Below are positions 7,535-14,549 of a stretch of DNA of 64,000 bases, one piece after another (positions within the stretch are counted from its first letter, which is position 1; every line of letters starts with the position of its first letter). The DNA comes from Halobacteriovoraceae bacterium (GTDB lineage Bacteria > Bdellovibrionota > Bacteriovoracia > Bacteriovoracales > Bacteriovoracaceae), in NCBI GenBank assembly GCA_020635115.1, contig JACKAK010000004.1, positions 310,001 through 374,000 on the forward strand, written 5' to 3'. The notes below the pieces were generated by a model, which was not told where the DNA came from, did not search any database, and saw nothing but the letters and a program-made list of their open reading frames with translations. Made by a program: the position numbers and the translations under genes.

Positions 7535-8637
7535 GTGGGACAATAAAAGTTGAAGAGGTTAAAAGTTACGATGAACTTTTATGTACGTCAGGGCCTTTTG
7601 CCTCTATGTTTAGAAATGTATTGTTAAAAGCAAAAGAACTTAATGCTAGTGATATTCACATTGAACCTAAGAAAGACGATTTAGTTATTAGATTTAGAGT
7701 TAATGGTGATTTGTCGGAATTTATTAAGCTGAAAGGAATTTATTCAAAACCATTTCTGTTTGAAGTTAAGAAGATTGCAGGAATGTCGATTGCTCAGAAA
7801 GGTAAGCCTCAAGATTCTAGGGTTTCATATCCATCTATCGGTATTGATCTGAGAGGATCAGCAATTCCTTCTATATATGATGATAAATTAGTTTTTAGAG
7901 TTATTGACAATGAATCAAGTGTAAATCTGAAAGCTCTAGGTCATCCTGAAGAAGTTATAAATATCTTAAAGGAATCCATCAAGTTCAAAAACGGATTGAT
8001 TTTGTTATCTGGGCCAACGGGAAGTGGAAAATCTTCTACTCTGTATTCAATTCTAAATTTGATTGATAGGAAGAAGCTAAATGTTATTACTATCGAAGAC
8101 CCTGTCGAAAGAATAATAGAAGGAACTACTCCAATACATGTCAAAAAGGGATTTCGTTTTGCTGATGCTCTGAAGTCTGCCATGAGACAAGACCCTGATG
8201 TTATTTTTATTGGGGAAATACGAGATAAAGAAAGTGCAAAAATTGCAATTGATGCTTCAAATACAGGTCATTTAGTTATTTCTACAATACACGCTAATGA
8301 TTGTTTTTCGGTAATAGAACGCTTAGAAGGTCTGGGAGTAGATAAGGCTTTGATTGAAAAAAACTTGAAGTTTGTGGGAGCACAAAGGTTAGTTAAAGTC
8401 CTCTGTCCTAAATGCAAAGCAAAGGAAGGAACAAGCTATTTTAAACAAAGTCAAAGTGGTTGTGAATATTGCTCGTTTACAGGAGTTATTAGTAGAAGAC
8501 CAATTTTGGATTATCTTAAATATCCAATTAACTTTGGAAGTTCAAATGACAAAAATAGAAATAATTTAAAAGAAATAGCTAGAAAGTATTTAGTTAAGGG
8601 CGAACTGTGTTTAAAAGAATGGGAGGAAATAGAGTGA
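7531..8637 (+). CDS. GspE/PilB/TraJ-type secretion ATPase
   Basis: 368 residues from ATG 7531, overlapping the traU stop. An N-terminal ASDIHIEP block and RVNGDL are typical of GspE/PilB proteins. The ATPase core has Walker A GPTGSGKSS (about 8011-8037), an Asp box IEDPVE, Walker B IFIGEIRD and a His box STIHAND. A four-cysteine metal-binding region (CPKCK...GCEYC) near the C-terminus is the hallmark of GspE/PilB and is absent from VirB11. F-type systems normally have no VirB11; here a type II/type IV pilus-like ATPase is coupled to traU. The nearest functional analogue by layout is IncI TraJ. It may power pilus dynamics or channel assembly. Confidence 0.85.
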   Translation: MSGTIKVEEVKSYDELLCTSGPFASMFRNVLLKAKELNASDIHIEPKKDDLVIRFRVNGDLSEFIKLKGIYSKPFLFEVKKIAGMSIAQKGKPQDSRVSYPSIGIDLRGSAIPSIYDDKLVFRVIDNESSVNLKALGHPEEVINILKESIKFKNGLILLSGPTGSGKSSTLYSILNLIDRKKLNVITIEDPVERIIEGTTPIHVKKGFRFADALKSAMRQDPDVIFIGEIRDKESAKIAIDASNTGHLVISTIHANDCFSVIERLEGLGVDKALIEKNLKFVGAQRLVKVLCPKCKAKEGTSYFKQSQSGCEYCSFTGVISRRPILDYLKYPINFGSSNDKNRNNLKEIARKYLVKGELCLKEWEEIE

Positions 8638-9350
8638 AGATTCTAATATTCCTTTTAACTTTACTTCCATTAGTATCTTCAGCAGAAGTCAGTTTTTTTG
8701 AAGATGATATTAATTTTTGGAGTGAGAAGAAAGAAAATAAGCAGGTTCATCAACTGAGTAATAAGAAAGCTAAGTTTGATTGGTCAAAGTATAAAAACAT
8801 CGAAAATGACGAGTTTTTTAAAGAAGGAAATCATATTCCACCAAAGCCATTTATGGAAGTTGCAAGAAGGCCAACTGAAGAGAATATAAAAAATTGGTTA
8901 GAATACATAAAAATGAAAAACGATTTACAAGCTCGTTTTCAAAAAGCGTTGGTTAAGTATAGGAAAAAAGTGAGTTTAACCCCTGAATCATCAAAAATGT
9001 TAATTCAAAAATCTCGAAGTTTAGTACAAACCAAATTACCCCAAGAGAATATTACTATTACAACATACTTTTTAACGACATGCCCTGCTTGTAAAAGAAT
9101 GTTTAAAACATTGGAAGAGCTTCAAAGAATGGGTGTTTATGTAGAGGCAATTCAGGTTGATTCAGATAAGAAATTAAAGTTTGGTGTTTCTATACCTATA
9201 TACAAAATTAATAAAAAGGAAAAAGAAGGAATTTTAAATTCGGGAATTGGAGTTCCATACTCAATCGTAAGAGTTGGAAAGAGAGCTATTCCTGTTAATG
9301 GATTTCAAACGGTGAAAAGTCTTTTTGAAACTTTAAATAAATTGCAATAG
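8634..9350 (+). CDS. periplasmic thioredoxin-fold protein (TrbB/TraF-like)
   Basis: 238 residues starting at GTG 8634 inside GTGA, with GGGAGGAAAT upstream. Signal peptide KILIFLLTLLPLVSSA, a charged middle region with a repeated helical pattern, then a thioredoxin fold from about residue 140 with active site TTCPACKRM and a cis-Pro-like loop GVPYSIV. A CPAC redox pair next to a Cys-rich TraU points to disulfide formation or isomerisation for transfer proteins, like TrbB or TraF of F. It sits between the ATPase and pilin genes. Confidence 0.8.
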   Translation: MKILIFLLTLLPLVSSAEVSFFEDDINFWSEKKENKQVHQLSNKKAKFDWSKYKNIENDEFFKEGNHIPPKPFMEVARRPTEENIKNWLEYIKMKNDLQARFQKALVKYRKKVSLTPESSKMLIQKSRSLVQTKLPQENITITTYFLTTCPACKRMFKTLEELQRMGVYVEAIQVDSDKKLKFGVSIPIYKINKKEKEGILNSGIGVPYSIVRVGKRAIPVNGFQTVKSLFETLNKLQ

Positions 9351-9362
9351 GAGGATATTGTT

Positions 9363-9725
9363 ATGAAAAATATATTAACCAAGTTTAAGGTTGTTGATTG
9401 GCTACTACTAATGTTCTTAGTTGTCCTAGTAGGAATCCTGTTGTCTGATAGTGCTTTTGCTGCTTCTATAAAATTGCCAGGAACGGATAGCTCAGACAAG
9501 CTAGAAGCAGCCGGTACTTTATTGAGGATGGTTGATACAGCTTTATTTAAATGGGGTGCTAGAATTTTTGCTGGCCTTGGTATTTTATCAGCAGGGTGGC
9601 ATTTAAAGGATCAGCGATTTGGACTTGCAGTTATCTCAGTTATTGGATCAATCCTCATTGGAACTTGTCCAATGTGGGTTAAGAATATCTTTGATATTGG
9701 TGGTGGCTCAACTCTGTTTAGTTAA
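9363..9725 (+). CDS. candidate pilin (TraA/VirB2-like)
   Basis: 120 residues. A long signal segment ending ...DSAFA|ASIKLPG, then a mature part of about 80 residues with two hydrophobic helices (LFKWGARIFAGLGILSAGW and FGLAVISVIGSILIGTCPMW), the topology of conjugative pilins. AGGAGG precedes the ATG by 6 bases, the best ribosome site in the operon, as expected for an abundant subunit. It is the last gene of transfer operon 1. Sequence similarity to F TraA is not evident; the call rests on topology and position. Confidence 0.65.
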   Translation: MKNILTKFKVVDWLLLMFLVVLVGILLSDSAFAASIKLPGTDSSDKLEAAGTLLRMVDTALFKWGARIFAGLGILSAGWHLKDQRFGLAVISVIGSILIGTCPMWVKNIFDIGGGSTLFS

Positions 9726-9755
9726 CGTGATTTCAGGTAGTTATGGCTTTGCTTG

Positions 9756-9843
9756 TACTAAATAGTATTCAGCTTAATTGCCTGAAAATACTGTAAAAAT
9801 TGTGAAAAATTAATAAGTATTGTAAATAAAATACTAAATAGTA
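9756..9843. promoter_or_regulatory. paired operator repeats of the toxin-antitoxin operon
   Basis: The palindrome-like 12-mer TACTAAATAGTA occurs exactly twice, at 9756-9767 and 9832-9843, in the 133-base gap before the antitoxin. The second copy ends 15 bases before the start codon. Such pairs are the usual binding sites for an autoregulating XRE antitoxin. Confidence 0.6.
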
Positions 9844-9858
9844 CGAAGAGGTGGTATA

Positions 9859-10287
9859 ATGGAGCTGTATAACAGGGGCAGTATTATGGAAGCATTAGTT
9901 CCAAAACCTTTAGAATCATCATCACCTGAAGACCTTCATAAAGGCCTTTATAAGATACTACATGGAATTCAAAAAGAGTTTGGGTTCGACGAGGTCGTAA
10001 TTGCAAAGCTCTTACATAAGCCACGAACGACAGTTAATGGATGGTTCAAAAACGGTAGTGTTAAAGTCTCAAAAGATAAGTACACACCAGATGATGTACA
10101 GATTTATGAACTTATCGAGCTTTATGACACAATATCTAGTTATTTTGTAAAAACAGAAGATCAAGTGAAGTGGTTAGAAACAGAGCATCGTGCTTTTAAT
10201 AAACTTTCACCGCTTTTATATATCTTTGAGCATCCAAGTCACCTTCGAGACGTTAGAAGATACTTAGAGGCCAGGATGAATCCATGA
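9859..10287 (+). CDS. XRE/MbcA/ParS-type antitoxin
   Basis: 142 residues from ATG 9859 (AGAGGTGG upstream); an inner ATG at 9886 is possible. An XRE-like helix-turn-helix (VIAKLLHKPRTTVNGWFKNG) is followed by the C-terminal toxin-binding domain of Xre/MbcA/ParS antitoxins, marked by WLETEHRAFNKLSPLLYIFEH. Such antitoxins bind and block the partner RES toxin and repress their own promoter. Its stop overlaps the toxin start (ATGA). The pair sits between the two transfer operons and may stabilise the element. Confidence 0.85.
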   Translation: MELYNRGSIMEALVPKPLESSSPEDLHKGLYKILHGIQKEFGFDEVVIAKLLHKPRTTVNGWFKNGSVKVSKDKYTPDDVQIYELIELYDTISSYFVKTEDQVKWLETEHRAFNKLSPLLYIFEHPSHLRDVRRYLEARMNP

Positions 10288-10889
10288 CACTATTTCGTTG
10301 TTCTGTATTAAAGAAAAGAAATTCAAATAAGTTTCTCGATACTCCTGATGAAGTTTACGCTGTAGGAGAAGTTCTTGATGAGATTGATTGGCCAGATCAT
10401 TTTAAAAGAACTGGTGGGATTACCTCTAAAGGGGTAACTCGGTTTGGCCCAGAAGGTTATGATACTTGGCCACTATATGCTAGTGAAAAAGATGATACTA
10501 CATTTTATGAGTTTGCGTATTGGAAGCTTAAAGATTGGGAAAATGAGTTAGGTATGCAAACCAATGCAAGCCTTATAAAATTAGACTTTCATCCAAACAA
10601 TAAGCCGATTGATGTTCAGGGCGAAGCAAATAAAGATCAAATACTAGATACAAAGAGTTATGTTCATTCTCATCAATGGATTCAAGGCTTATCAAATATT
10701 CCTGAATCAGTTTCATATCCTTCTGTGCGTGATCCGCAAGGGGGAGGCATTAATTTTGCTGTATATGAAGAAAATGCAGTTTCTAATTTTTCATTTTATC
10801 AGTCAGTAACAATGATAATAATAGATGAATTCAATGTTGAGGTTATCTTTCCAAATAAAACCAAAGTTACGGTTACACCAATAAAGTAA
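10284..10889 (+). CDS. RES-domain toxin
   Basis: 201 residues. The RES family pattern is visible: an N-terminal Arg (FRCSV), a central Y-A-S plus Tyr-Glu pair (LYASEKDDTTFYEFAYW), and the conserved SYPSVRDPQGGGINFAVYE segment near 145-163. RES toxins degrade NAD+ by phosphorolysis or hydrolysis and arrest growth when freed from their XRE antitoxin. Translation is coupled to the antitoxin by a 4-base overlap. A terminator at 11013-11055 follows. Catalytic competence is not tested; the expected Arg and Tyr/Glu positions look intact. Confidence 0.85.
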   Translation: MTLFRCSVLKKRNSNKFLDTPDEVYAVGEVLDEIDWPDHFKRTGGITSKGVTRFGPEGYDTWPLYASEKDDTTFYEFAYWKLKDWENELGMQTNASLIKLDFHPNNKPIDVQGEANKDQILDTKSYVHSHQWIQGLSNIPESVSYPSVRDPQGGGINFAVYEENAVSNFSFYQSVTMIIIDEFNVEVIFPNKTKVTVTPIK

Positions 10890-10891
10890 GG

Positions 10892-11041
10892 CTGTCGTAT
10901 TACCGATAGCCTCTAAGTCTCTATTTTCTTTTACTCATTCAATAATATCCTTTTTTTGTGACGAACTCTCGTCAGTTAGTAAGTTATTAAAATATTTTAA
11001 TCTCACTTAATTAGAGTCAGATTTTATCGGAAACCCGATAG
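10892..11041 (+). promoter_or_regulatory. second triad of upstream activator palindromes
   Basis: CTGTCGTATTACCGATAG (10892-10909), TGACGAACTCTCGTCAG (10959-10975) and TATCGGAAACCCGATAG (11025-11041). Centres are again 66-67 bases apart and the last is 59 bases before the -24 box, exactly as in the first triad at 5604-5753. The repeat of both sequence and geometry makes a common activator very likely. Confidence 0.85.
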
Positions 11042-11055
11042 TGACTCTTTTTTTT
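11013..11055 (+). terminator. rho-independent terminator after the RES toxin, enclosing an activator site
   Basis: AGAGTCA (11013-11019) pairs with TGACTCT (11042-11048), with an inner stem TATCGG/CCGATA, followed by a run of eight T. The inner stem is the third activator palindrome, so one sequence seems to serve as transcription stop for the toxin operon and as enhancer site for the next operon. Confidence 0.75.
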
Positions 11056-11091
11056 ATTAACAAAAATTAGCAACTTAACAGTCATCAAAAA

Positions 11092-11107
11092 TGGCATCGC
11101 ACTTGAA
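11092..11107 (+). promoter_or_regulatory. sigma-54 promoter of transfer operon 2
   Basis: TGGCATCGCACTTGAA has the -24 GG and a TTGAA -12 box at the correct 5-base spacing. It is followed by ATATAAAAGTTAGGAACT, nearly identical to the sequence after the first sigma-54 promoter. The first gene starts 58 bases downstream. Confidence 0.85.
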
Positions 11108-11164
11108 ATATAAAAGTTAGGAACTAACAAAATAAAAGTTAGTAAATCGTTTCAAAGGTGTTTG

Positions 11165-11476
11165 ATGCATTCGTATGAAAGTTTAAAAAGAGAACATGGT
11201 AATCAAGTAAGTCAAACAATTGATGGCCCTATAATGTTCATGGATCACTTTGATCTATGGGATTTGGCAATTTCTCTTTTCATCATAACTTTCTTTGGAA
11301 TAATTTTTTACTCTTGGTGGATGATGTTTTTTCTCCTTTGCATCTCCATCGGGGTAATTCCTTATGTCAAAAAAAATAATAATAGAGGGGTGTTCTTACA
11401 CTACTTTTATAAGCGGTTTGGTGTTTCTTTACCAGGCCTCTTTAATCCACAAAAAAATAAGAAGGTGTCAGATTGA
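11165..11476 (+). CDS. traL: TraL-like inner-membrane protein
   Basis: 103 residues from ATG 11165 (AAAGGTG upstream; TTG 11162 is one codon earlier). After a soluble N-terminus, two hydrophobic segments run from about 40 to 75, followed by a basic C-terminus. Size, topology and position directly before traE and traK match TraL (VirB3 counterpart) of F-type systems. It is the first gene of transfer operon 2. The stop overlaps the traE start. Confidence 0.75.
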   Translation: MHSYESLKREHGNQVSQTIDGPIMFMDHFDLWDLAISLFIITFFGIIFYSWWMMFFLLCISIGVIPYVKKNNNRGVFLHYFYKRFGVSLPGLFNPQKNKKVSD

Positions 11477-12264
11477 TGAAAGTAGCGAGCCAACAACTAA
11501 TCGTAAGCATAAGGAAGGGAATTGATGACTTTAATAATAAATCTAAAGAGGTATTTTCGAATATGATTGATGCAATCAATAAAGGAATTGAAAAAGCAAA
11601 GGTAGAAGTGCCTGCTGTCGGAAAGTATGAAGGAGTAGATTTATCTAAGCTCCCAAGTTTTATTTGTTACAAGTCGGTATTATTGAAAGAAAAACTCTTA
11701 TGGCAAAATGTATCTGTCGTTCTACTGTGCGTACTCTCTCTTCTATACGTTGTAAATCGTAATCAGATTAATAAGTTAACCAAGCAATATCGAGAAAAAG
11801 AATACATTGTTCTTCCAGATTATATTCCAGTTAGTCCACACACTATATCTGATAGTTATGTAAAAGATGCTGTTGAAACATTTTTATCTCTCCTTGGAAA
11901 TATAAATAGCAAAGATATTGAAAAACAGTATGAAAAATTAAGTTCGAATATGAGTTTAGACTTGAAACGTCGTTTTGAAGAACAAACGTATGAATGGAAA
12001 GAATATGTTGTTGCAGAAAATATTACGGAAATTCTTAAGTGTGGGAAACAAGAAATATATTCGAATGATAAAGGTCAATATGAAGTGACGGCCTTATGTA
12101 AAAAGGAAACCTACGTTAACCATGAATATATTGGAGCTGTTGATGAAGTTGTAGAAATGAAACTTGCAGCCGTAGCTCCAAATAAAAAGAAGAGATGGGT
12201 TGTCAATATAACTGATTTGAAAAGAACTACAAAAAAAGCATTTAAGGTTAAAACAAAATTATAG
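11476..12264 (+). CDS. traE: TraE-like (VirB8-type) inner-membrane protein
   Basis: 262 residues. A cytoplasmic N-terminus of about 75 residues, longer than in F TraE, one membrane helix (NVSVVLLCVLSLLYVV) and a periplasmic domain of about 170 residues. Gene order L-E-K-B and single-span topology support TraE. VirB8/TraE proteins form part of the inner-membrane platform of the channel. Start ATG 11476 shares its A with the traL stop. Confidence 0.75.
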   Translation: MKVASQQLIVSIRKGIDDFNNKSKEVFSNMIDAINKGIEKAKVEVPAVGKYEGVDLSKLPSFICYKSVLLKEKLLWQNVSVVLLCVLSLLYVVNRNQINKLTKQYREKEYIVLPDYIPVSPHTISDSYVKDAVETFLSLLGNINSKDIEKQYEKLSSNMSLDLKRRFEEQTYEWKEYVVAENITEILKCGKQEIYSNDKGQYEVTALCKKETYVNHEYIGAVDEVVEMKLAAVAPNKKKRWVVNITDLKRTTKKAFKVKTKL

Positions 12265-12276
12265 GAGGCCAGCTAG

Positions 12277-13056
12277 ATGATTAGAATATATTTATTATTT
12301 ATTCTGTCAGCAGTATTCACTTTGGGAAGTGCAAATGCAAGTGAGATCGTATTTGGTGAAGCTGTTGAAAAAATAAACTTGATATACGGAGAGGAAACGA
12401 TTCTGAGATTTCCGAGTCAGGTTAAGACTATTTCAAATGTTAGTGACTTTGAAATTGCTCCTGTAGATAAAAACGACCCCGACTATACACTTCTTTCAAT
12501 TAAACCAATATTTAGAAAATCGAAGGGCAAAGTTCTATTTGTACTAGAAGATGGAACAGTTTTGAGAACAAGCTTTAGAGCGATAAAAAAGAATTCATCA
12601 CTAAATAATGATTCTTTCTACGAATTTGTATCGAAAAAGCAAATAGTAAATAAAACCCAAAATTTAACGACTATAAGTGAATTGGAATTACTCAAAGCTA
12701 TGGTTCGAGATGATTCAGTTACAGGTTACAAAAGAAGAAAGCTTGTAAGAACGATTTGGGGCATCAATAAAATGCTGAATGTTAAGCTAGTTCGAACATA
12801 TTCAGGAAAAAGATTCAACGGCTATATCTTTAAAATCGAAAATAAAACAAATAATACAACAGTGCAGATTAATCCTGAAGCAATTACTTTAGGGATTCCC
12901 AACCAGGCCATTATGTCACAAGTTGATGATGAGAGTGTCTATTCTAGGAAAATGGGGAAATCAGTTACTTATCTTAGAATTGTGGCCAAACCAAGTTCCG
13001 TTTACTCAGATATTAAATTGCCATTTGCAGTAACAAAAGGTGGCAGTAATGATTAA
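12277..13056 (+). CDS. traK: TraK-like (VirB9-type) secreted outer-membrane-complex protein
   Basis: 259 residues with a signal peptide ending in SANA. The N-terminal beta-rich part has a pattern seen in TraK/secretin N domains (INLIYGEETILRFPSQVKTI). The C-terminal part, from about residue 120, is a further beta domain. TraK forms the outer-membrane core with TraV and TraB. GGAGG lies 9 bases before the ATG. The stop overlaps traB. Confidence 0.75.
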   Translation: MIRIYLLFILSAVFTLGSANASEIVFGEAVEKINLIYGEETILRFPSQVKTISNVSDFEIAPVDKNDPDYTLLSIKPIFRKSKGKVLFVLEDGTVLRTSFRAIKKNSSLNNDSFYEFVSKKQIVNKTQNLTTISELELLKAMVRDDSVTGYKRRKLVRTIWGINKMLNVKLVRTYSGKRFNGYIFKIENKTNNTTVQINPEAITLGIPNQAIMSQVDDESVYSRKMGKSVTYLRIVAKPSSVYSDIKLPFAVTKGGSND

Positions 13057-14299
13057 AGGTGCTCAGAAAGTTATCCCTGTTTATTTGCTAGTAAAGGAAT
13101 TTGTTACAGCAAACAAAAAAAGAAAAAACATGGCATTGGTTTCGGCATTGCTAATCTTTCTTGTATGGCTTTCAGTAATGCTAGAGAGCATAAATCAAAG
13201 TAAAACGATTCAAGTCGAGAAGGAGACGGACTTTAAGGATTCTCGTTTGATTAGTAACTCTTATGGAAGGGTCTATAGGGGAAAGGAAAGAATATTAGAA
13301 AAAAAGATGGATCAGATTATTAATTCACATTTACAGCTACAAGAGTCAATAAAAGCACTTAAAGACAAAACTAACCAAATTGAAGTTCGTGTAGATAAGA
13401 AAGAGGTCTTAGAGAAAGAAGAGCAAACTGAAAACTTACGAGAGCCGAAGAAAGCAGAAGATATTCAAAATTCTGCACCTCAAGAAATAAGAGTTCATCA
13501 ATCGCAGATGGACTTTCGATCATCATCCATTCCTCAAACCAGAAATATGTTGAGAGAGGGAAAGAAAAAATCAAGAACTCTTATCTCGTTTCCAGTTAAA
13601 AGTTCGAGAGTCGTAAAGAATGAGGGGATTGTTCTACCATCGGGGAGTTATGTTAAGGCAAAGATGATGACAGGAATAGAGGCTCCTGAAGGAAAGAATT
13701 ATCCTGTTTTACTACAACTAGATTTTGCTCACATTTTGCCGAACGATAAGAAACTCGATCTTGTAGGTTGTTTTATGATTGCAAAGGCATCTGGAAGTTT
13801 GAGTACAGAAAGAGTTGAAATGCAAGCGGTGAAGTTGAGTTGTGTCTCAAAAACGGGGCAAATGTTTGAAAGAAAGGTGAATGGTTTTACTGCTGATGGT
13901 GTTGATAACAGTTTTGGAGTAACAGGAAAGGTAAATTCCAAACAAGATAGAGTTGCAGCAATGGCATTTCTGTCATCAGTGGTTGAAGGTGTAGGAAAAG
14001 CTATTCAAGCAGCACAAACAACATCAAGTACAAATAGTAACGGTGGAAGTCAGTCAATCATTACAGGCGATCAGGCGAAATATATTGGAGCAGGAGGAAT
14101 AGGAAATGCTGCTGGCCAGGTTACTCAATGGTACTTAAAGCAAGCTCAAAGCCTTTTACCTACTATTAATGTCGGCTCAGGAAGAGATGTGTGGATCGTT
14201 ATGGCCGATAAAGTCGAATTACCAAAAGAATACTTTAAGAAATCTAGGAGTGTCAGAGATGAATCAGTTTATTCATATTTTACTAATATTCTTTATTAG
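13049..14299 (+). CDS. traB: TraB-like (VirB10-type) channel protein
   Basis: 416 residues from ATG 13049 (AAAGGTGG upstream). Short cytoplasmic N-terminus, a membrane helix (MALVSALLIFLVWLSVML), a coiled-coil (about 85-125), a flexible linker, then the VirB10 beta-barrel domain with VLPSGSYVKAKMMTGIEAPEG and the antenna-like region rich in Gly/Ala near 310-350. TraB spans both membranes and senses energy from the ATPases. It overlaps traK and traV. Confidence 0.88.
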   Translation: MIKGAQKVIPVYLLVKEFVTANKKRKNMALVSALLIFLVWLSVMLESINQSKTIQVEKETDFKDSRLISNSYGRVYRGKERILEKKMDQIINSHLQLQESIKALKDKTNQIEVRVDKKEVLEKEEQTENLREPKKAEDIQNSAPQEIRVHQSQMDFRSSSIPQTRNMLREGKKKSRTLISFPVKSSRVVKNEGIVLPSGSYVKAKMMTGIEAPEGKNYPVLLQLDFAHILPNDKKLDLVGCFMIAKASGSLSTERVEMQAVKLSCVSKTGQMFERKVNGFTADGVDNSFGVTGKVNSKQDRVAAMAFLSSVVEGVGKAIQAAQTTSSTNSNGGSQSIITGDQAKYIGAGGIGNAAGQVTQWYLKQAQSLLPTINVGSGRDVWIVMADKVELPKEYFKKSRSVRDESVYSYFTNILY

Positions 14300-14549
14300 T
14301 AGTGGTCTTACTTCATGTGCTCTAAATAGGGCCAAAAGTGAAAATATGCTTGAAAAACGAGCAGGATATGAAGGTAAGAAAGTAGAGATTAAAAGCAATG
14401 GGGCATTCACCGCAGTTCAAAAACCTGCAAAGCGAGTGAAGGTGTATGTATATCCTCACGAATTACCAAATGGTGATTATTTCCTTGGTGGTTATATTTT
14501 TGCAGAAATTGAAAAAGAAAAAGTAATAATCAATGGGAGAGAGAAGTAA
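14259..14549 (+). CDS. traV: TraV-like outer-membrane lipoprotein
   Basis: 96 residues from ATG 14259, inside the end of traB. Signal peptide ending in lipobox LTSC, then a short charged mature chain. Size, lipidation and position between traB and traC fit TraV (VirB7 counterpart), which anchors the core complex in the outer membrane. Sequence similarity is weak, as is usual for this family. Confidence 0.68.
   Translation: MNQFIHILLIFFISSGLTSCALNRAKSENMLEKRAGYEGKKVEIKSNGAFTAVQKPAKRVKVYVYPHELPNGDYFLGGYIFAEIEKEKVIINGREK

Noticed and set aside
7531..8637. VirB11 identity for the secretion ATPase
   Set aside because: The ASDIHIEP block and the four-Cys metal site are features of GspE/PilB, not VirB11.
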